A stretch of 37,673 nt of DNA, from NCBI GenBank assembly GCA_900095095.1, contig FMBT01000606.1, positions 1 through 37,673 on the forward strand, read 5' to 3'. Positions 8,926-18,896 of the stretch are shown one piece after another (position 1 is the stretch's first letter; each line of letters opens with the position of its first letter). This DNA is from Fragilariopsis cylindrus CCMP1102 (Eukaryota > Bacillariophyta > Bacillariophyceae > Bacillariales > Bacillariaceae). The notes under the pieces are model-generated. The model saw nothing but the letters and a program-made list of their open reading frames with translations. It did not search any database and had not been told where the DNA came from. The position numbers and the translations under genes were made by a program.

Positions 8926-10776
8926 ATGAAGTTTCATTATTATGCCGTCCTAGCAGTCGCAGCCTTGTCTTGTAGTAACACTCGATTCGGTGTAGTAAAC
9001 GCCCAAACCCCTTCTGATGCACCAACAGCTACTGCAAGTGGAAGTGTAGAAATTACTGCAGCAGCACCTCCAACTGTAGCACCAACATCAGGTGGTACCT
9101 TCCCAACGGCGAGTCCAGCACCAACTATACCTGGTGGTGGTACAGCATCACCTACAACTACGCCAACATTGAATCCAACTAGTTTTCCAACTAGTACTCC
9201 AACTGATAATCCAACAGAAACTGCAACCGATTCACCGACAGAGTCTAATTCTGGTTCTGGTAGTCCCCCACCAAAAGCTGTAACTGATTCACCAACATCA
9301 GGTGGTACCTGGCCAACGGCGAGTCCAGCACCATCTGAATCTCCTACAACTTCACCAACTGGAACACCATCTGATTCACCAACTGTCACAGCATCTAAAT
9401 CTCCTACTAGTACTCCAACTAGTACTCCGACAGGTATGTTACGTTACATTACGTTACGTGTTAGTTACGTTACGTGTTAGTTGTTCTGTTACGTTACGTT
9501 ACGTTTTTGTCTTTTTCTTCTTTTTCTTACATATTAGCTGATAATTCACAATACATTACACTCACTCGTTTCTTCTCCTCCTCGATTTCATCTTTGCATT
9601 ATATTTATATACAAAATACAAGTTACTCCATCTGGTACTCCAACTGGTACTCCAACTGGTACTCCAACCGGTACTCCAACAGGTAATCCAACTGGTACTC
9701 CAACAGGTAATCCAACTATTAAAGTTTCTGACTTTCCAACTTTTAATCCAACTGATAGTCCAACTGATAGTCCAACTGATAGTCCAACTGGTACTCCAAC
9801 TGGTACTCCAACTGGTACTCCAACTGGTACTCCATCTGGTACTCCAACTATTAAAGCTTCTGATAGTCCAACGGGTACTCCAACTGGTAATCCAACTGGT
9901 CCTCCATCTAGTAATCCAACTAGTCCTCCATCTAGTAGTCCAATTTTTACTGAATCTATTTTTCCAACTGATAGTCCAAGTACTAGTCGTCCCTTTATTA
10001 CTCCATCTGGTACTCCAACTATTACTCCATCTGGTACTCCAACTAGTCCAACTTTTGCAGGACCATTTAGTGTTGCACGACAAGGTGAAAACAATTTTGC
10101 ATTATGTGAATTTTGTGTTGTATCAGGTGGATTAGATAATAAAGCTGGTGGATTAAATATTTTTGGTAATGAATTGGAGGCTAATTTTTGTGTTGTTGGT
10201 GGTGGACGATCCAATGAATGTTCTAGTATAATAGGTACTATAAGTGGTGGAAGTTCAAATACGATTGTTGCAAGTATAGGAGATGCACAAAGTAGTGTTA
10301 TTAGTGGTGGTACTGAAAATACTATAGTATCCGGATTTAGTGTCATTGGTGGTGGAAAAAATAATTTTATTCAAGCACAAAGTGAATATTCAACAATTTC
10401 TGGTGGTAGTGAAAATAAATGTTTTGATGAATATGGTACAATTAGTGGTGGGATTAAGAATGAGATCCCTCGTGGTGGTAGATTTGCAACTGTCTCTGGT
10501 GGTACGAAAAATACAGCAGCAGGTAAAGCATCGATTGTCGTAGGTGGTAAAAAAAATCAAGCAAGTGGTGATAATTCTATTGCAATGGGTAAAAATGCAA
10601 TTGCAAATAAAGATCGAAGTTTTGTCATTAATTTAAATGAAAAGAAATCGTTCAAGTCGACAGAAAAAGGTCAATTTGCAATTAATGGTAAAAAAATTGT
10701 TCTTGGTATTAAGGGTGGCGATGAAGTTGTCTTTACCAAAAACAATATTGAAAATTTAATTAATGCATTAAAATAA
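8926..10776 (+). CDS. Secreted protein with Pro-Thr stalk and YadA-head-like beta-roll (553 aa, two exons)
   Basis: Exon 1 (8926-9433) begins with a signal peptide of about 26 residues, likely cut after VVNA. Exon 2 is 9623-10776. Residues about 27-315 are a stalk of P-T-x-x repeats (TPTGTPTG, SPTD, NPTG), typical of extracellular glycosylated linkers in diatom secreted proteins. Residues about 320-500 hold repeating VSGG-x-x-N and IGGG-x-x-N motifs about 14-25 residues apart (VVSGGLDN, VVGGGRSN, VISGGTEN, VIGGGKNN, TVSGGTKN, VVGGKKNQASGD). These resemble the left-handed beta-roll of YadA/Hep_Hag adhesin heads in bacteria. The C-terminus (AMGKNAIANKDRSFVIN and a short helical end) has no membrane anchor. 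The splice joins the same repeat frame with no stop. A role at the cell surface or in adhesion is inferred, not shown. Few Cys occur, all at the start of the roll. Confidence 0.88.
9434..9622 (+). other. Intron of the beta-roll gene, 189 nt
   Basis: The donor is CAG|GTATGT and the acceptor is AATACAAG. Splicing in phase 1 joins two halves of the PT-repeat frame through a Val codon. The intron carries tandem GTTACGTTACG/GTTAGTTACG units followed by a TTTTTCTTC pyrimidine tract. Confidence 0.85.
9625..10060 (+). repeat. Coding minisatellite of about 12-bp CCAACTGGTACT units
   Basis: Diverged tandem copies of a 12-base unit encode PTGT/PTDS/PTGN. Exact copies cluster near 9630-9670 and 9788-9842. 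The array should be length-variable between strains. Confidence 0.9.
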
Positions 10777-11743
10777 ATATAATGTAATGTAATAAAAACA
10801 AACAAACAAGATATCCCCCCAAAGACGTTCAAGCCGAACGATCTTTCGAACTACGAAACCGATACCGATCAAAAAAAAAACGAACGAACGAACGATCATC
10901 ATCGTTTGTTTTCCAATTAATATACATATACATATACATATACTGCCTAAATAAACAAAATGATACAAAAAAGTACGCAGATACATACATACATACATAC
11001 TTTTAGATGAAAAAGTGATATTTCATATACTACTAGAGCGAGGCTGCTAGCTATATAAAAAAATCAAAATAATGATATATTATCATAATAATCAATTAAT
11101 TATTTTTTCTAATTCTTTAAAAGTAGACAGGCAGGATAAAGTGACTTGCAGTCCAGGTTTCTTCACGATACGATAGTGAATGAATGAATGCATAGTAAGA
11201 TTTTTTTCTCTTGTTCTTTTTGAATCCACGGTATTGATTATTGGTTTCGGAAGGTTTCTATCTTATGCAGTACTGAACTGTACTGTACTGTAGATCGAAT
11301 ACGACTCGATACAGTTAGTACTGTAGATAGATGCTCCAATTCTTTCTCCATCCAAAAAAAATACACCAGATTCCATACCGGTATACAGTTCTTTCTCCAT
11401 CCAAAAAAATTACACCAGATTATTCCATACCGGTATACAGTTCTTTCTCCATCCAAAAAAATTAGACCAGATTATTCCATACCGGTATACAATATATGTG
11501 TGATGTTGAGTTCAGTCATTCTATATTATTTGTATACGGTAGACACAGACCACATACATGATTATTATATATATTCTTGAGGAACAACAAAACTAAGATC
11601 AACGTAGTCGCCAGTCCATGTTATGTCCAACATATACTTCTTCGATGAATGGTCGTCCCATTTCTTTCGTGTTGTGTAGGTGTAGAACAGTTCGTGCCTA
11701 TTTCACGGGAAACAAGATTTGTTTTTATCAACCAATCCATCTA
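10777..11743. other. Intergenic region with tandem repeats
   Basis: There is no supported gene. An ACGAACGAACG run lies near 10880, ATACATATACAT units near 10922-10942, ACATACAT units near 10983-11000, and a threefold 49-52-bp tandem repeat at 11340-11490. Local ORFs of 72-76 codons are translations of these repeats. Confidence 0.6.
11340..11490. repeat. Threefold tandem repeat, 49-52 bp
   Basis: Copies start at 11340, 11389 and 11441, each with TTCTTTCTCCATCC, an A-run, an ACACCAGATT-like core and CCATACCGGTATAC at the end. CCATACCGGTATAC includes the palindrome ATACCGGTAT, so every copy carries a perfect 10-bp inverted repeat. Confidence 0.93.
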
Positions 11744-12250
11744 TTATATTTGATTTATGGGGTGATATTGGTTGACCACATCGGCCTCCTCCGCGACAAC
11801 AACTCCATTTCGTATAAACGGAAACCAAGACGGCAAGGCCTCCTCCGCGACAGCTTCATCATTTCGTTGAAAATGGAATTTTTGGCAGAGGTACCTGGTG
11901 ATATATAGGAAGTGCGGTTTCTCTTGTGCACCGGGTAAACTGGCAGCATGTAAACTGGCAGCATGATCGAGGATCATGCAAAGGTCGTGCGTCGCGATTC
12001 TGAGGATAGTCACGACGATATCTGCAAGAGGGGCTCCCACAACGGGAAGCAATTTAAGTGCCCAAACGAGCAACGCAAGTCCAAAGGGAAAAAAGAACAA
12101 CACATACCCTACGGTGAAAAGATAGTACAATTCGCTCCCGTAACCATGGATGATTCCAATGGGTAGAAGAATGGCTGGCACTAGAAAAAAACAAAGAAAA
12201 CCCACGGTGTGGAGGAAATTTTCCAAACTTGAACAAGAGTTGTCCCTCAT
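11744..12250 (-). CDS. Small hydrophobic membrane protein, unknown family (168 aa)
   Basis: An intact 168-codon frame starts at ATG 12250-12248. Residues about 13-35 (LHTVGFLCFFLVPAILLPIG), about 41-68 (YYLFTVGYVLFFFPFGLALL) and about 70-88 (VGAPLADIVVTILRIA) form two or three likely transmembrane helices. The C-terminal half is soluble and contains an internal duplication (VAEEA ... FIRNGVVVAEEA, and HAASLHAASL) produced by DNA repeats. I do not recognise the family; PMP3-like proteins were considered but are shorter with different motifs. The long hydrophobic helices make it more than a random frame, but expression is unproven. Confidence 0.5.
   Translation of the reverse strand: MRDNSCSSLENFLHTVGFLCFFLVPAILLPIGIIHGYGSELYYLFTVGYVLFFFPFGLALLVWALKLLPVVGAPLADIVVTILRIATHDLCMILDHAASLHAASLPGAQEKPHFLYITRYLCQKFHFQRNDEAVAEEALPSWFPFIRNGVVVAEEADVVNQYHPINQI
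11783..11867. repeat. Two-copy coding repeat, 54-bp period
   Basis: GGCCTCCTCCGCGACA begins both copies (11783 and 11837) and CATTTCGT ends them. A separate 15-bp doublet, GTAAACTGGCAGCAT, lies at about 11934-11963. Both pairs are inside the membrane-protein frame and keep it open. Confidence 0.85.
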
Positions 12251-12733
12251 CTTCGTGGATTGTGTTGCTCGATTGTTACTGTTACTGTTGTTGTTGTTTT
12301 TTTTATTGTTTCGTTTTCGTGTATGTGTGCAAAACTACTGAACTGTAATAGAGTAGCAACGCTTCTTAATAAATGATGATGTCGTTGTTGTACACTTTTC
12401 TACGTAGGAGGTAACAGCTAGCGGTAGATGTGTTTAATTCTAAAAGTGATCAACAAATACATGTCGATCCGTGATTTAATCGTTCACTTCAGAATATAAA
12501 GAACACCAGTGTTTAATGTGTATTGAAGAAGACTGTATATTTTGATTTGCTTCAAATGGTTATATAAATTTAGCGAAAACACACACTTTAACGTAGTAAT
12601 ACCGTTAGGTGTCTCGCGCGCTGCCCGCTGTTTAATTTTTATCTTGGTACTGTGTCACAGTGACATAGGTAGGAACCTAATCTAGCTCGTTCATGATTTA
12701 TTTCTTCGAGTGAGTACAGTAGTCGAGCGAGCG

Positions 12734-12767
<34 letters not shown>

Positions 12768-13397
12768 CATTCATTCATTCATTCATTCATTCATTCATTA
12801 TTATTCGATTCTTCGATTGATTCTTCGATTGATTCGATTGATTCACGCGTGGTTAAAACCGCGATGTATCAGATGGACAGACAAGTCAGGAATTGAAATT
12901 CCACGCTTGAAAAAAGTGGTCAGATTATTTGAATCAATCAATCCACCACGTTTGAAAAAAGTGGCCAGATTTTAGTCGACTGAGTCAGTCAGTCAGTCGA
13001 GTACTCAATGAAAAAACATACTTGTACTAGTACTGAGTACGAGTACAAAATGATTTGAACACGACTGAAAAAAGTAATTATTTTTTGTTGGAAATGGGAA
13101 GAATGAATGCTGTACGTATGTATCGATGTAACTATTAGGATACGAACACAAAATAATAACTTCGATGATGTAGAATTGTACCGTACTAACGTTACGAATA
13201 CTGTACAATGTTGGAAGAATAAGGCAATAATGAATAAAAATGATACTATTAATAATACAGTAGTTAAAATTTTAATGTGATTCTTTGGATCAGATGGATT
13301 GTCTAGTTGTGTAATTGTTGTTGTTGTTGCATGAATTGATTGATAGTGTTGGATGTATTTATGTACAGGTATACTACAGTTTTTTTTAAATGATATT
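12251..13397. other. Intergenic region between two minus-strand genes
   Basis: I support no gene here. It contains a (GATT)n run meeting a (CATT)n run at 12736-12799, which together can form a hairpin-like slipped structure. A 27-bp near-repeat, CCACG(C/T)TTGAAAAAAGTGG, occurs at 12901 and about 12946. GTCAGTCAGTCAG lies near 12982-12996, and GTACTAGTAC-type palindromes near 13022-13045. Confidence 0.6.
12736..12799. repeat. (GATT)n-(CATT)n compound microsatellite
   Basis: About eight GATT units pass directly into about eight CATT/ATTC units without spacer. Confidence 0.93.
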
Positions 13398-15810
13398 CTA
13401 ATTCGTTGGAGAAGCTAATCCTTGCTGTGCTAATAAAAGCTGCAATAGTTGTGCTTGTTGCTGCTGCTGTTGTTGAGGATTAGTATTATTATTGGCATCA
13501 TTATTATTGTTGCTGCTGCTCATCGTCGTCGAAGCTGCACTCGTTGAACCACTAACATTGTTTGGTGGCTGTTGTTGAAACATCGTACCAGCATTAAACA
13601 TCATTTGTTGTTGCTGTTGTTGCTGTTGATCCTGCTGTTGCACACCATTCGATGGATCTTGTTGAGGAGCTGGAGTAAACGATTGTCCGGCATTCGCAAC
13701 AGGAAAGACACTTGCAGGAAGTTGTAATTGAATGTTTTGCATTGGTGGCTGTTGTTGATTTGTATTCGTATTCGACGTAGCAGTAGTTGCAGTAGCAGTC
13801 GAAGTCGATACAACAGATGATGGTACTTGTACTTGTTGATGTTGCTGAACTTGCTGTTGAAGATTACGTTGTAATAACATCGTCACTAAATCATTGGTTG
13901 ATGTTGGTGTTGGCGCAATAACAGCAGTTCCATTATTACTAAACGATGATATTGGTGTTGGTGTTACTGTATGAATCATTTGTGATTGTTGTGGTTGATA
14001 TTGTTGTTGTGGTTGGTACTGTTGCTGTCCTTGTTGTTGCGACAACATATGCTGTTGTTGTTGTTGCTGCTGTTGCTGGACAGGTTGTTGCTGTTGCATC
14101 ATCTGCGACGGGGGCTGTGCTTGAGTTGTTGTATTAGTAGGAGCTTGTGCGATATTATAGTTGGTCGCGTTGCTCATAACATTGTTATTATTTGCATAGT
14201 TATTGTTATTGTTCATAGCATTATTTTCATTATTATTTACATTGTTGTTGTTGGTATTGATATTTGAATTAGTACTATTACTACTACTATTCGTATTTAC
14301 AGTAGCGGTTGCCATCGCATTACATCCATTCAATTGTTGGATGATTGCACTTAATTGCTGTAAGCTATTTTGCAAATTCGCAGTTGCTTCAGCTGTATTC
14401 ATAATCTGCAATGGTTGTCCATTCGGACCTACTTGAATTTGTTGTGGCATTGCACACATTGCTGGTGCTGTTAGCACAGTCGTACCATTCGCATTGACTT
14501 GTTGTTGGACTTGTGGTTGTTGTGGATAAAAGTTATTCGGCCACATAACTGTTGTGGAAGCATTTTGTTGCTGTTGTTGTGATATGGGAGATGGAAGAAC
14601 AACAACTTGCTGAGATGATGGTGAAGGAGCAACATTAATCGTACCATCTTCAATCACAAATTGTTGTTGTTGCTGTTGTTGTTGATGATGCTGCTGAGCA
14701 TGTTGAACATGACCATGATGTTGCTTGGCGAGATGAATGTGATTCGCACTACCGCCACTACTCGAAAGAACAGGACTATTTTGTTGTTGTTGTTGTTGCT
14801 GATGTTGAGCAGCTGCCTGTTGCTGTGCTTGAACCATTTGTGCTTGCTGAGCTTGTACTTGTTGATGCAATTGTTGTTGTTGCTGCTGGATAGCAGCAGC
14901 AGCAACAACAGCTTGAACACTCGATACATCGACACCACCTAAAGGTGCACGATTACCACGTCCAGTACCCTTTAGAACAATGCGTTTCATTGATTGGCAT
15001 ACAGCCGGAAATCCTTTCAAAAATAATGGATGACTGCATACATCCTTTTGCGGTCCTTTTGAAACACGTGTAAATCCCCTGCAAATGAAGAATTGAATTC
15101 AAGAAGGAAGGAAGGAAGGAAAAGAAAACAAATTAGAGTTTGTACTCGTACGCAAGATTCAAACAGACAAAAAGAATGCAGGTAGAGACAGAACACATAG
15201 CACGTTTTGTAACGTACCATAAATTTAAATTACGTTGAAATGTTTTAAATGATTGTGTACCAAAAAATGATGGCATAATTTCTTTTACAAAACGTTCCTT
15301 ATCGTGCACCTTAAATGATTTACCATTTGGTAACCATGAAACAATGGATTCGTGTTTTTCATATTCACATCGTTCTAATAATAAATGTAACTTCCATGGG
15401 AAACGCAATTGTTGTGCGACTTCTGCAGTTGGTCCATTCGATGGAGTTGTGGGTGATGATGCACTTCTCACAGACTTACTAACATTATTAATACTCGTAT
15501 ACTTGATAGGATTTTGATTCGTTTTGTTGTTATTTGAGTGTATGTTTGATGATGCGACTACCTGTAACGCCTCTACAGGCGAAGGAGAATGATAGGATTG
15601 TCCCAACTGGATTGTACTACTACTACTGCCAGTGTTATTCCCTAAAGCCATCACTTGATGTTGAGGTAACGATGATTGATTAGGCTGTTGATATGAAGCG
15701 AATGGTGCCATTGGTGCCTGGGAAAGGATTTGAGGCATCGTGGTATTGCTATTTGCTGCGTCGCTATTGCTGTTGCTATTGCTGTTGCTTTCGTTTGAGT
15801 TTGATTGCAT
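13398..15810 (-). CDS. Heat shock factor (HSF) family transcription factor, Gln-rich, two exons (757 aa)
   Basis: Exon 1 (15810-15218) and exon 2 (15078-13398) join in phase to give 757 residues. The HSF DNA-binding domain spans about residues 133-238: FPWKLHLLLERC (helix 1), SIVSWLPNGKSFKVHD, FVKEIMPSFFGTQSFKTFQR (helices 2 and 3), then across the splice NLW-GFTRVSKGPQKDVCSHPLF. The LNLWGF motif is rebuilt only by splicing, which fixes the intron. N-terminal to the domain is a Ser/Asn-rich stretch. The C-terminal 500 residues are dominated by poly-Gln and poly-Asn tracts broken by Ser/Thr/Ala, an activation-domain-like composition. HSFs bind inverted nGAAn repeats in the nucleus; diatoms have many and most are not tied to heat stress. 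No classical leucine-zipper oligomerisation region is evident. The frame is intact. Confidence 0.92.
15079..15217 (-). other. HSF intron inside the DNA-binding domain, 139 nt
   Basis: On the minus strand the donor is TG|GTACGT at 15217 and the acceptor is TTTGCAG ending at 15079. It splits the Trp codon of the conserved LNLWGF motif. The intron contains GGAAGGAAGG units on the plus strand near 15105-15120. Confidence 0.93.
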
Positions 15811-16033
15811 TAGAAAAGAATATTATGAGGAAGGTGATGTGAAGTGAAGAATGGCGATTCGATATGCGTTTTTATTTTTCGTTGGAGAAGAAGGCAAGAA
15901 ATACCGTTTTCGTTTGTTGAAGGTAGTGTAGTGTAGTGTAGTAGACTGTGTGGGTGTATTAAGAAACATGAAAGGTACGTGGTAAGAGAATGCTAATCAA
16001 TCAATACAAAGCAACAATCAATCATTTTTGAGT

Positions 16034-16231
16034 TTAGCAATCGCCATCACATCTAATACCGTAGACTGAAAGGAACGAGAGAAGAATGGCGTGTTTTGGT
16101 AACTTACTTCTTTTTAGAATTTGTGACATCGGTGGATGCAAGCATAAAAGTGAACTGTGATCATCGGTGTTTTTTTGAACAATTGTGAAGAATGCTGTTG
16201 TGACTTTGTGTTTCTTTCTTTCTTTTTTCAT
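16034..16231 (-). CDS. Candidate 65-aa upstream ORF or 5' leader exon of the HSF gene
   Basis: The frame starts with a Lys/Arg-rich MKKERKKHKV and ends IRCDGDC. Inside it a GTAAGT site and a TTTCAG site lie 42 nt apart; the interval is a multiple of three, so the frame survives with or without removal. It lies 220-420 bp upstream of the HSF start on the same strand. It could be an untranslated leader, a uORF or noise. No family is recognised. Confidence 0.25.
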   Translation of the reverse strand: MKKERKKHKVTTAFFTIVQKNTDDHSSLLCLHPPMSQILKRSKLPKHAILLSFLSVYGIRCDGDC

Positions 16232-16323
16232 CTTCTTTTACGGTTTTACGTAGAAGAACCACTGCATCCTACGGAGTAGAGAAATAAATACTGAGGTGGA
16301 ATAAAGAATCGTTGCGATCAATT

Positions 16324-16712
16324 ATGAACGTGGTGGGGAGGTATGTGGTTCTTCTTTCTGAGCAAGTGTTCGAAAAGGGTATTTTATTGTGGTGATACAG
16401 TGAATAGGGAATAATCCGCGATTTTTTTAGTACAAAATTCTACAGATGATTTCAGTAGCGCTTCAACAAAGAAGAACAACTGGTAGCTTCAAAAAAGAAG
16501 AACATGCATCGATTACTGCTGTGGCCATTCTGACATTGCGGAACGTACTGACTATAAACCACAATTTATTACGTGTTTGGACTGAATCATCATCAAATAC
16601 TTTTGATTGGTCATTATTTTGAATCAGTAGGAATGATTGGATGAACAGATTGTGGGAACAGATGCAAAAAAAACGTACGACCTTCTTCAAAAATCGTGCA
16701 CGACAATATTAA
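16324..16712 (+). pseudogene. Candidate small two-exon gene with in-frame TGA
   Basis: An ATG at 16324 opens MNVVGRYVVLLSEQVFEK. A donor (GTATTT at 16379) and acceptor (TTTCAG ending 16455), 77 nt apart, join it in phase to a 58-codon frame containing EEHASITAVAILTLRNVL and VWTESSSNTFDW. This meets TGA at 16620-16622. The same frame stays open afterwards for 29 codons with a basic composition (NRLWEQMQKKRTTFF ... KNRARQY) until TAA at 16710-16712. Composition looks protein-like, but no family is recognised and a 75-codon frame lies antisense. A decayed gene is the simplest reading. Confidence 0.28.
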
Positions 16713-17651
16713 AAACATACTGTTTTTAAGGCCAGGTCAATCATTGTAATGTGATAGAACGTATGGTATGACAGATAATTTTAGTACTTAGGTTTCTTTG
16801 ACATGAAAATGCGTCATATATTTCTAAAAACATGGAGTATTTATGAATACCGTAAAGAGAATTTAGTATTTCAAATACGGTTCGTAGGAATGTTTCTTCG
16901 ATTCGAAGGAAAAAATAATTTCATAGGAACATCATGGAATCGTTGACATTGTTTATTACTTATCGCGTTCTTTTATTACTGAAAGGCAGAAAAGGGAATT
17001 TAGTCTACGAGTTGATCTAGTAAGCATTTCCATAATACCCGTGGCATGAAACCTATTGGCCACTTTCACTTATGTTGGTAAGTATCGCAAATAAAAGGCG
17101 TCGTCATCATTACATACTTAAGAAGAAACATACGCACATTAAATACAAATTCTACGTCGTGAATGAAGAACAGAAACGATTTTAATCTGTGTAAACAGCT
17201 ACGACACGCTCAAATGACGACGACGACGACGAATCAGATTGCTTGGCGTGGTTCTGGGCATCACGCAATCGTCGTTCTAAGTAGCTCATCCTTTTCCGCA
17301 TCTATTCTAGGCGTTTAGCGCGCAAATTGCGGGAAAAAATTCGTTAAGATGTAAAAATATATTTCATCGAAGTGATGAAATTCGTGGTTATTCTAATACG
17401 TCGTATACTGTACAACAAAATAAGTATCAAAATAACTATCATTACGATTGAATCATATATGTTATATTTATATTATTAAGTACTACTGTGTGTGTTTATT
17501 AATGATGGATAGATACTGTACATACTGTACATACTGTACTTGTCGAATCCGTTCGTTCGTTGCAACTAAGAACGGACAACTACAAACGAATCCTAATAAC
17601 GATTCGTTCGAAATTGTTGTGTGTGTATTGATTGTATATTAGTCATTAATC

Positions 17652-17771
17652 CTAGTCCCAATACCATTCCTCAGATGATACCTCCTCATCATTAATATCA
17701 TCATCATAATCAAATTCCTCATCATCCCGACTAGCAACAGATAAGACCTCCCAGTCTTCATTATCAACCAT
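17652..17771 (-). CDS. Candidate 39-aa acidic micro-ORF or terminal exon with W-x-x-L motif
   Basis: ATG at 17771-17769 to TAG at 17654-17652 encodes 39 residues. They begin MVDNEDWEVLSVASRDD and end in an Asp/Glu-rich tail with EEWYWD. EDWEVL fits an ATG8-interacting motif (aromatic-x-x-aliphatic with acidic flank). Upstream in the same frame the sequence stays open for about 20 codons, with protein-like content (KGPHFFIPVHSSFAN), back to a TTCTTTAG that could be a 3' splice site. It may therefore be the last exon of a spliced gene whose earlier exon I could not find. The acidic composition in AT-rich DNA is unlikely by chance but not proof. Confidence 0.4.
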   Translation of the reverse strand: MVDNEDWEVLSVASRDDEEFDYDDDINDEEVSSEEWYWD

Positions 17772-17992
17772 AGTATTTGAATTTGCAAAAGATGAATGGA
17801 CTGGAATGAAAAAGTGAGGCCCTTTTATTTGCTAAAGAACTTTGAGTTCTTTGTGATGCGCGATTTATGATTAGTTAAAAGCATAAGTTTTTACATAAAG
17901 CATTACGATGATAATCAATCCATCAATTAACACATTAAATATTAAGTACAATATCTAACTAAATTTCCGTAAACGGATGGATGAACGCGCAG

Positions 17993-18249
17993 GAGTGAAT
18001 AAAAACATGAAAATCGTATTGTCCGACAAGACAAGAGTGAAATACGCGATTCATTCATACGGATGGATGTCCGAAGCGTTCTTCCCTTCTTCCTTGAAAC
18101 ATCGCAGTGAATAAAAACATCGAAAATCGTACTGTCCGTCAAGACAAGAGTGGAATACGCGATTGAAACTAGTCGTGTCAGCGATGTGAATTAAAAACAT
18201 TGAAAATCGTACTGTACTGTCCGACAAGACAAGAGTGAAATACGCGATG
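17993..18249. repeat. Three diverged direct copies of a ~60-bp element
   Basis: Copies at about 17993-18050, 18104-18165 and 18186-18249 share GTGAATAAAAACAT, GAAAATCGTA(C/T)TGTCC, GACAAGACAAGAGTG and AATACGCGAT. Spacing is irregular (111 and 82 bp), so this is not a simple satellite. The third copy has an ACTGT doublet insertion. Confidence 0.9.
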
Positions 18250-18514
18250 ATATCCGTGGTTTTACTTAATTCGCGCCTTGGATCAACGCGATGGGAATTG
18301 AAAGATATCTAGTGAATTGTACTTTTGTTAGACGTCATTCCGCTTTTACTAACATCTGCTGCTGAAAAGCCAACACTCCTACGATAATTTTTACGAACGA
18401 TTTATTTATAGCAAAATGATGATGGGAATGAAATGTACATAACAAATTTAACTAAGTTGTTCCGTGCGTGGGATGGGATTTAACATTGCATAGAATCAAT
18501 CGCATATTCCACAG

Positions 18515-18660
18515 TTGCCTTATCGGCAAGTGCGATTATATTGACACGTATAGTAAGTAGTACATAACGGATCGTGACTCTTGTCTTATCGGACATTATC
18601 AATAACTGCATAGTTTACGCAGTTATCCATCAATCGTGGTACTACTCCCAGCTTATCGGA
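18515..18660. repeat. Inverted relatives of the 60-bp element core
   Basis: GACTCTTGTCTTATCGGACA at 18576-18595 is the reverse complement, with one mismatch, of the TGTCCGACAAGACAAGAGT core found at 18017-18230. CTTATCGG also occurs at about 18519 and 18652. With the upstream copies this forms a long imperfect inverted arrangement around 18250-18575. Confidence 0.75.
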
Positions 18661-18896
18661 CAGAAAATAGAAGCGATGGGAGTTAATTTTATATTAAATT
18701 CATGATCTCGCGTAGGATCTGGTACGTTGTATACGATGATCGAAGATGAAAATCAGGGGTTACCGATTCTTATTTATTTTATCTCAACTCATCTTTGCAG
18801 TAAAAAATAACATACACTACAAAACAATCAAAATCACAAAACACATCCTTCTTTTCATAAAATAGAATTTGAAACAATTGCAAATTGAAACCAAAG

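Larger units (their letters stand above)
15811..17651. other. Long gene-poor interval upstream of the HSF
   Basis: Apart from the two weak candidates given separately (16034-16231 and 16324-16712), I see no gene. TAGTGTAG units lie near 15926-15945, GACGACGAC near 17217-17231, and ACTGTACAT/ACTGTAC units near 17515-17540. The last kilobase is AT-rich and featureless. Confidence 0.5.
17772..18896. other. Intergenic region dominated by diverged repeats
   Basis: This stretch leads into the 394-aa orphan gene. It holds three direct copies of a 60-bp element and inverted relatives of its core, described separately. Minus-strand open frames here are repeat translations. Confidence 0.6.

Noticed and set aside
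8940..9389. 149-codon minus-strand frame over exon 1 of the beta-roll gene
   Set aside because: Shadow of the PT-repeat coding strand with Gly/Val-rich unnatural composition.
9588..10346. 252-codon minus-strand frame rich in VGV/GVP
   Set aside because: It is the antisense of the PT repeats, not a separate gene; repeat translation alone keeps it open.
11340..11490. CRISPR-like array
   Set aside because: Units are directly adjacent without unique spacers, and the context is eukaryotic.
13946..14942. Leu/Val-rich plus-strand frames
   Set aside because: Antisense of CAA/CAG codon tracts in the HSF gene.
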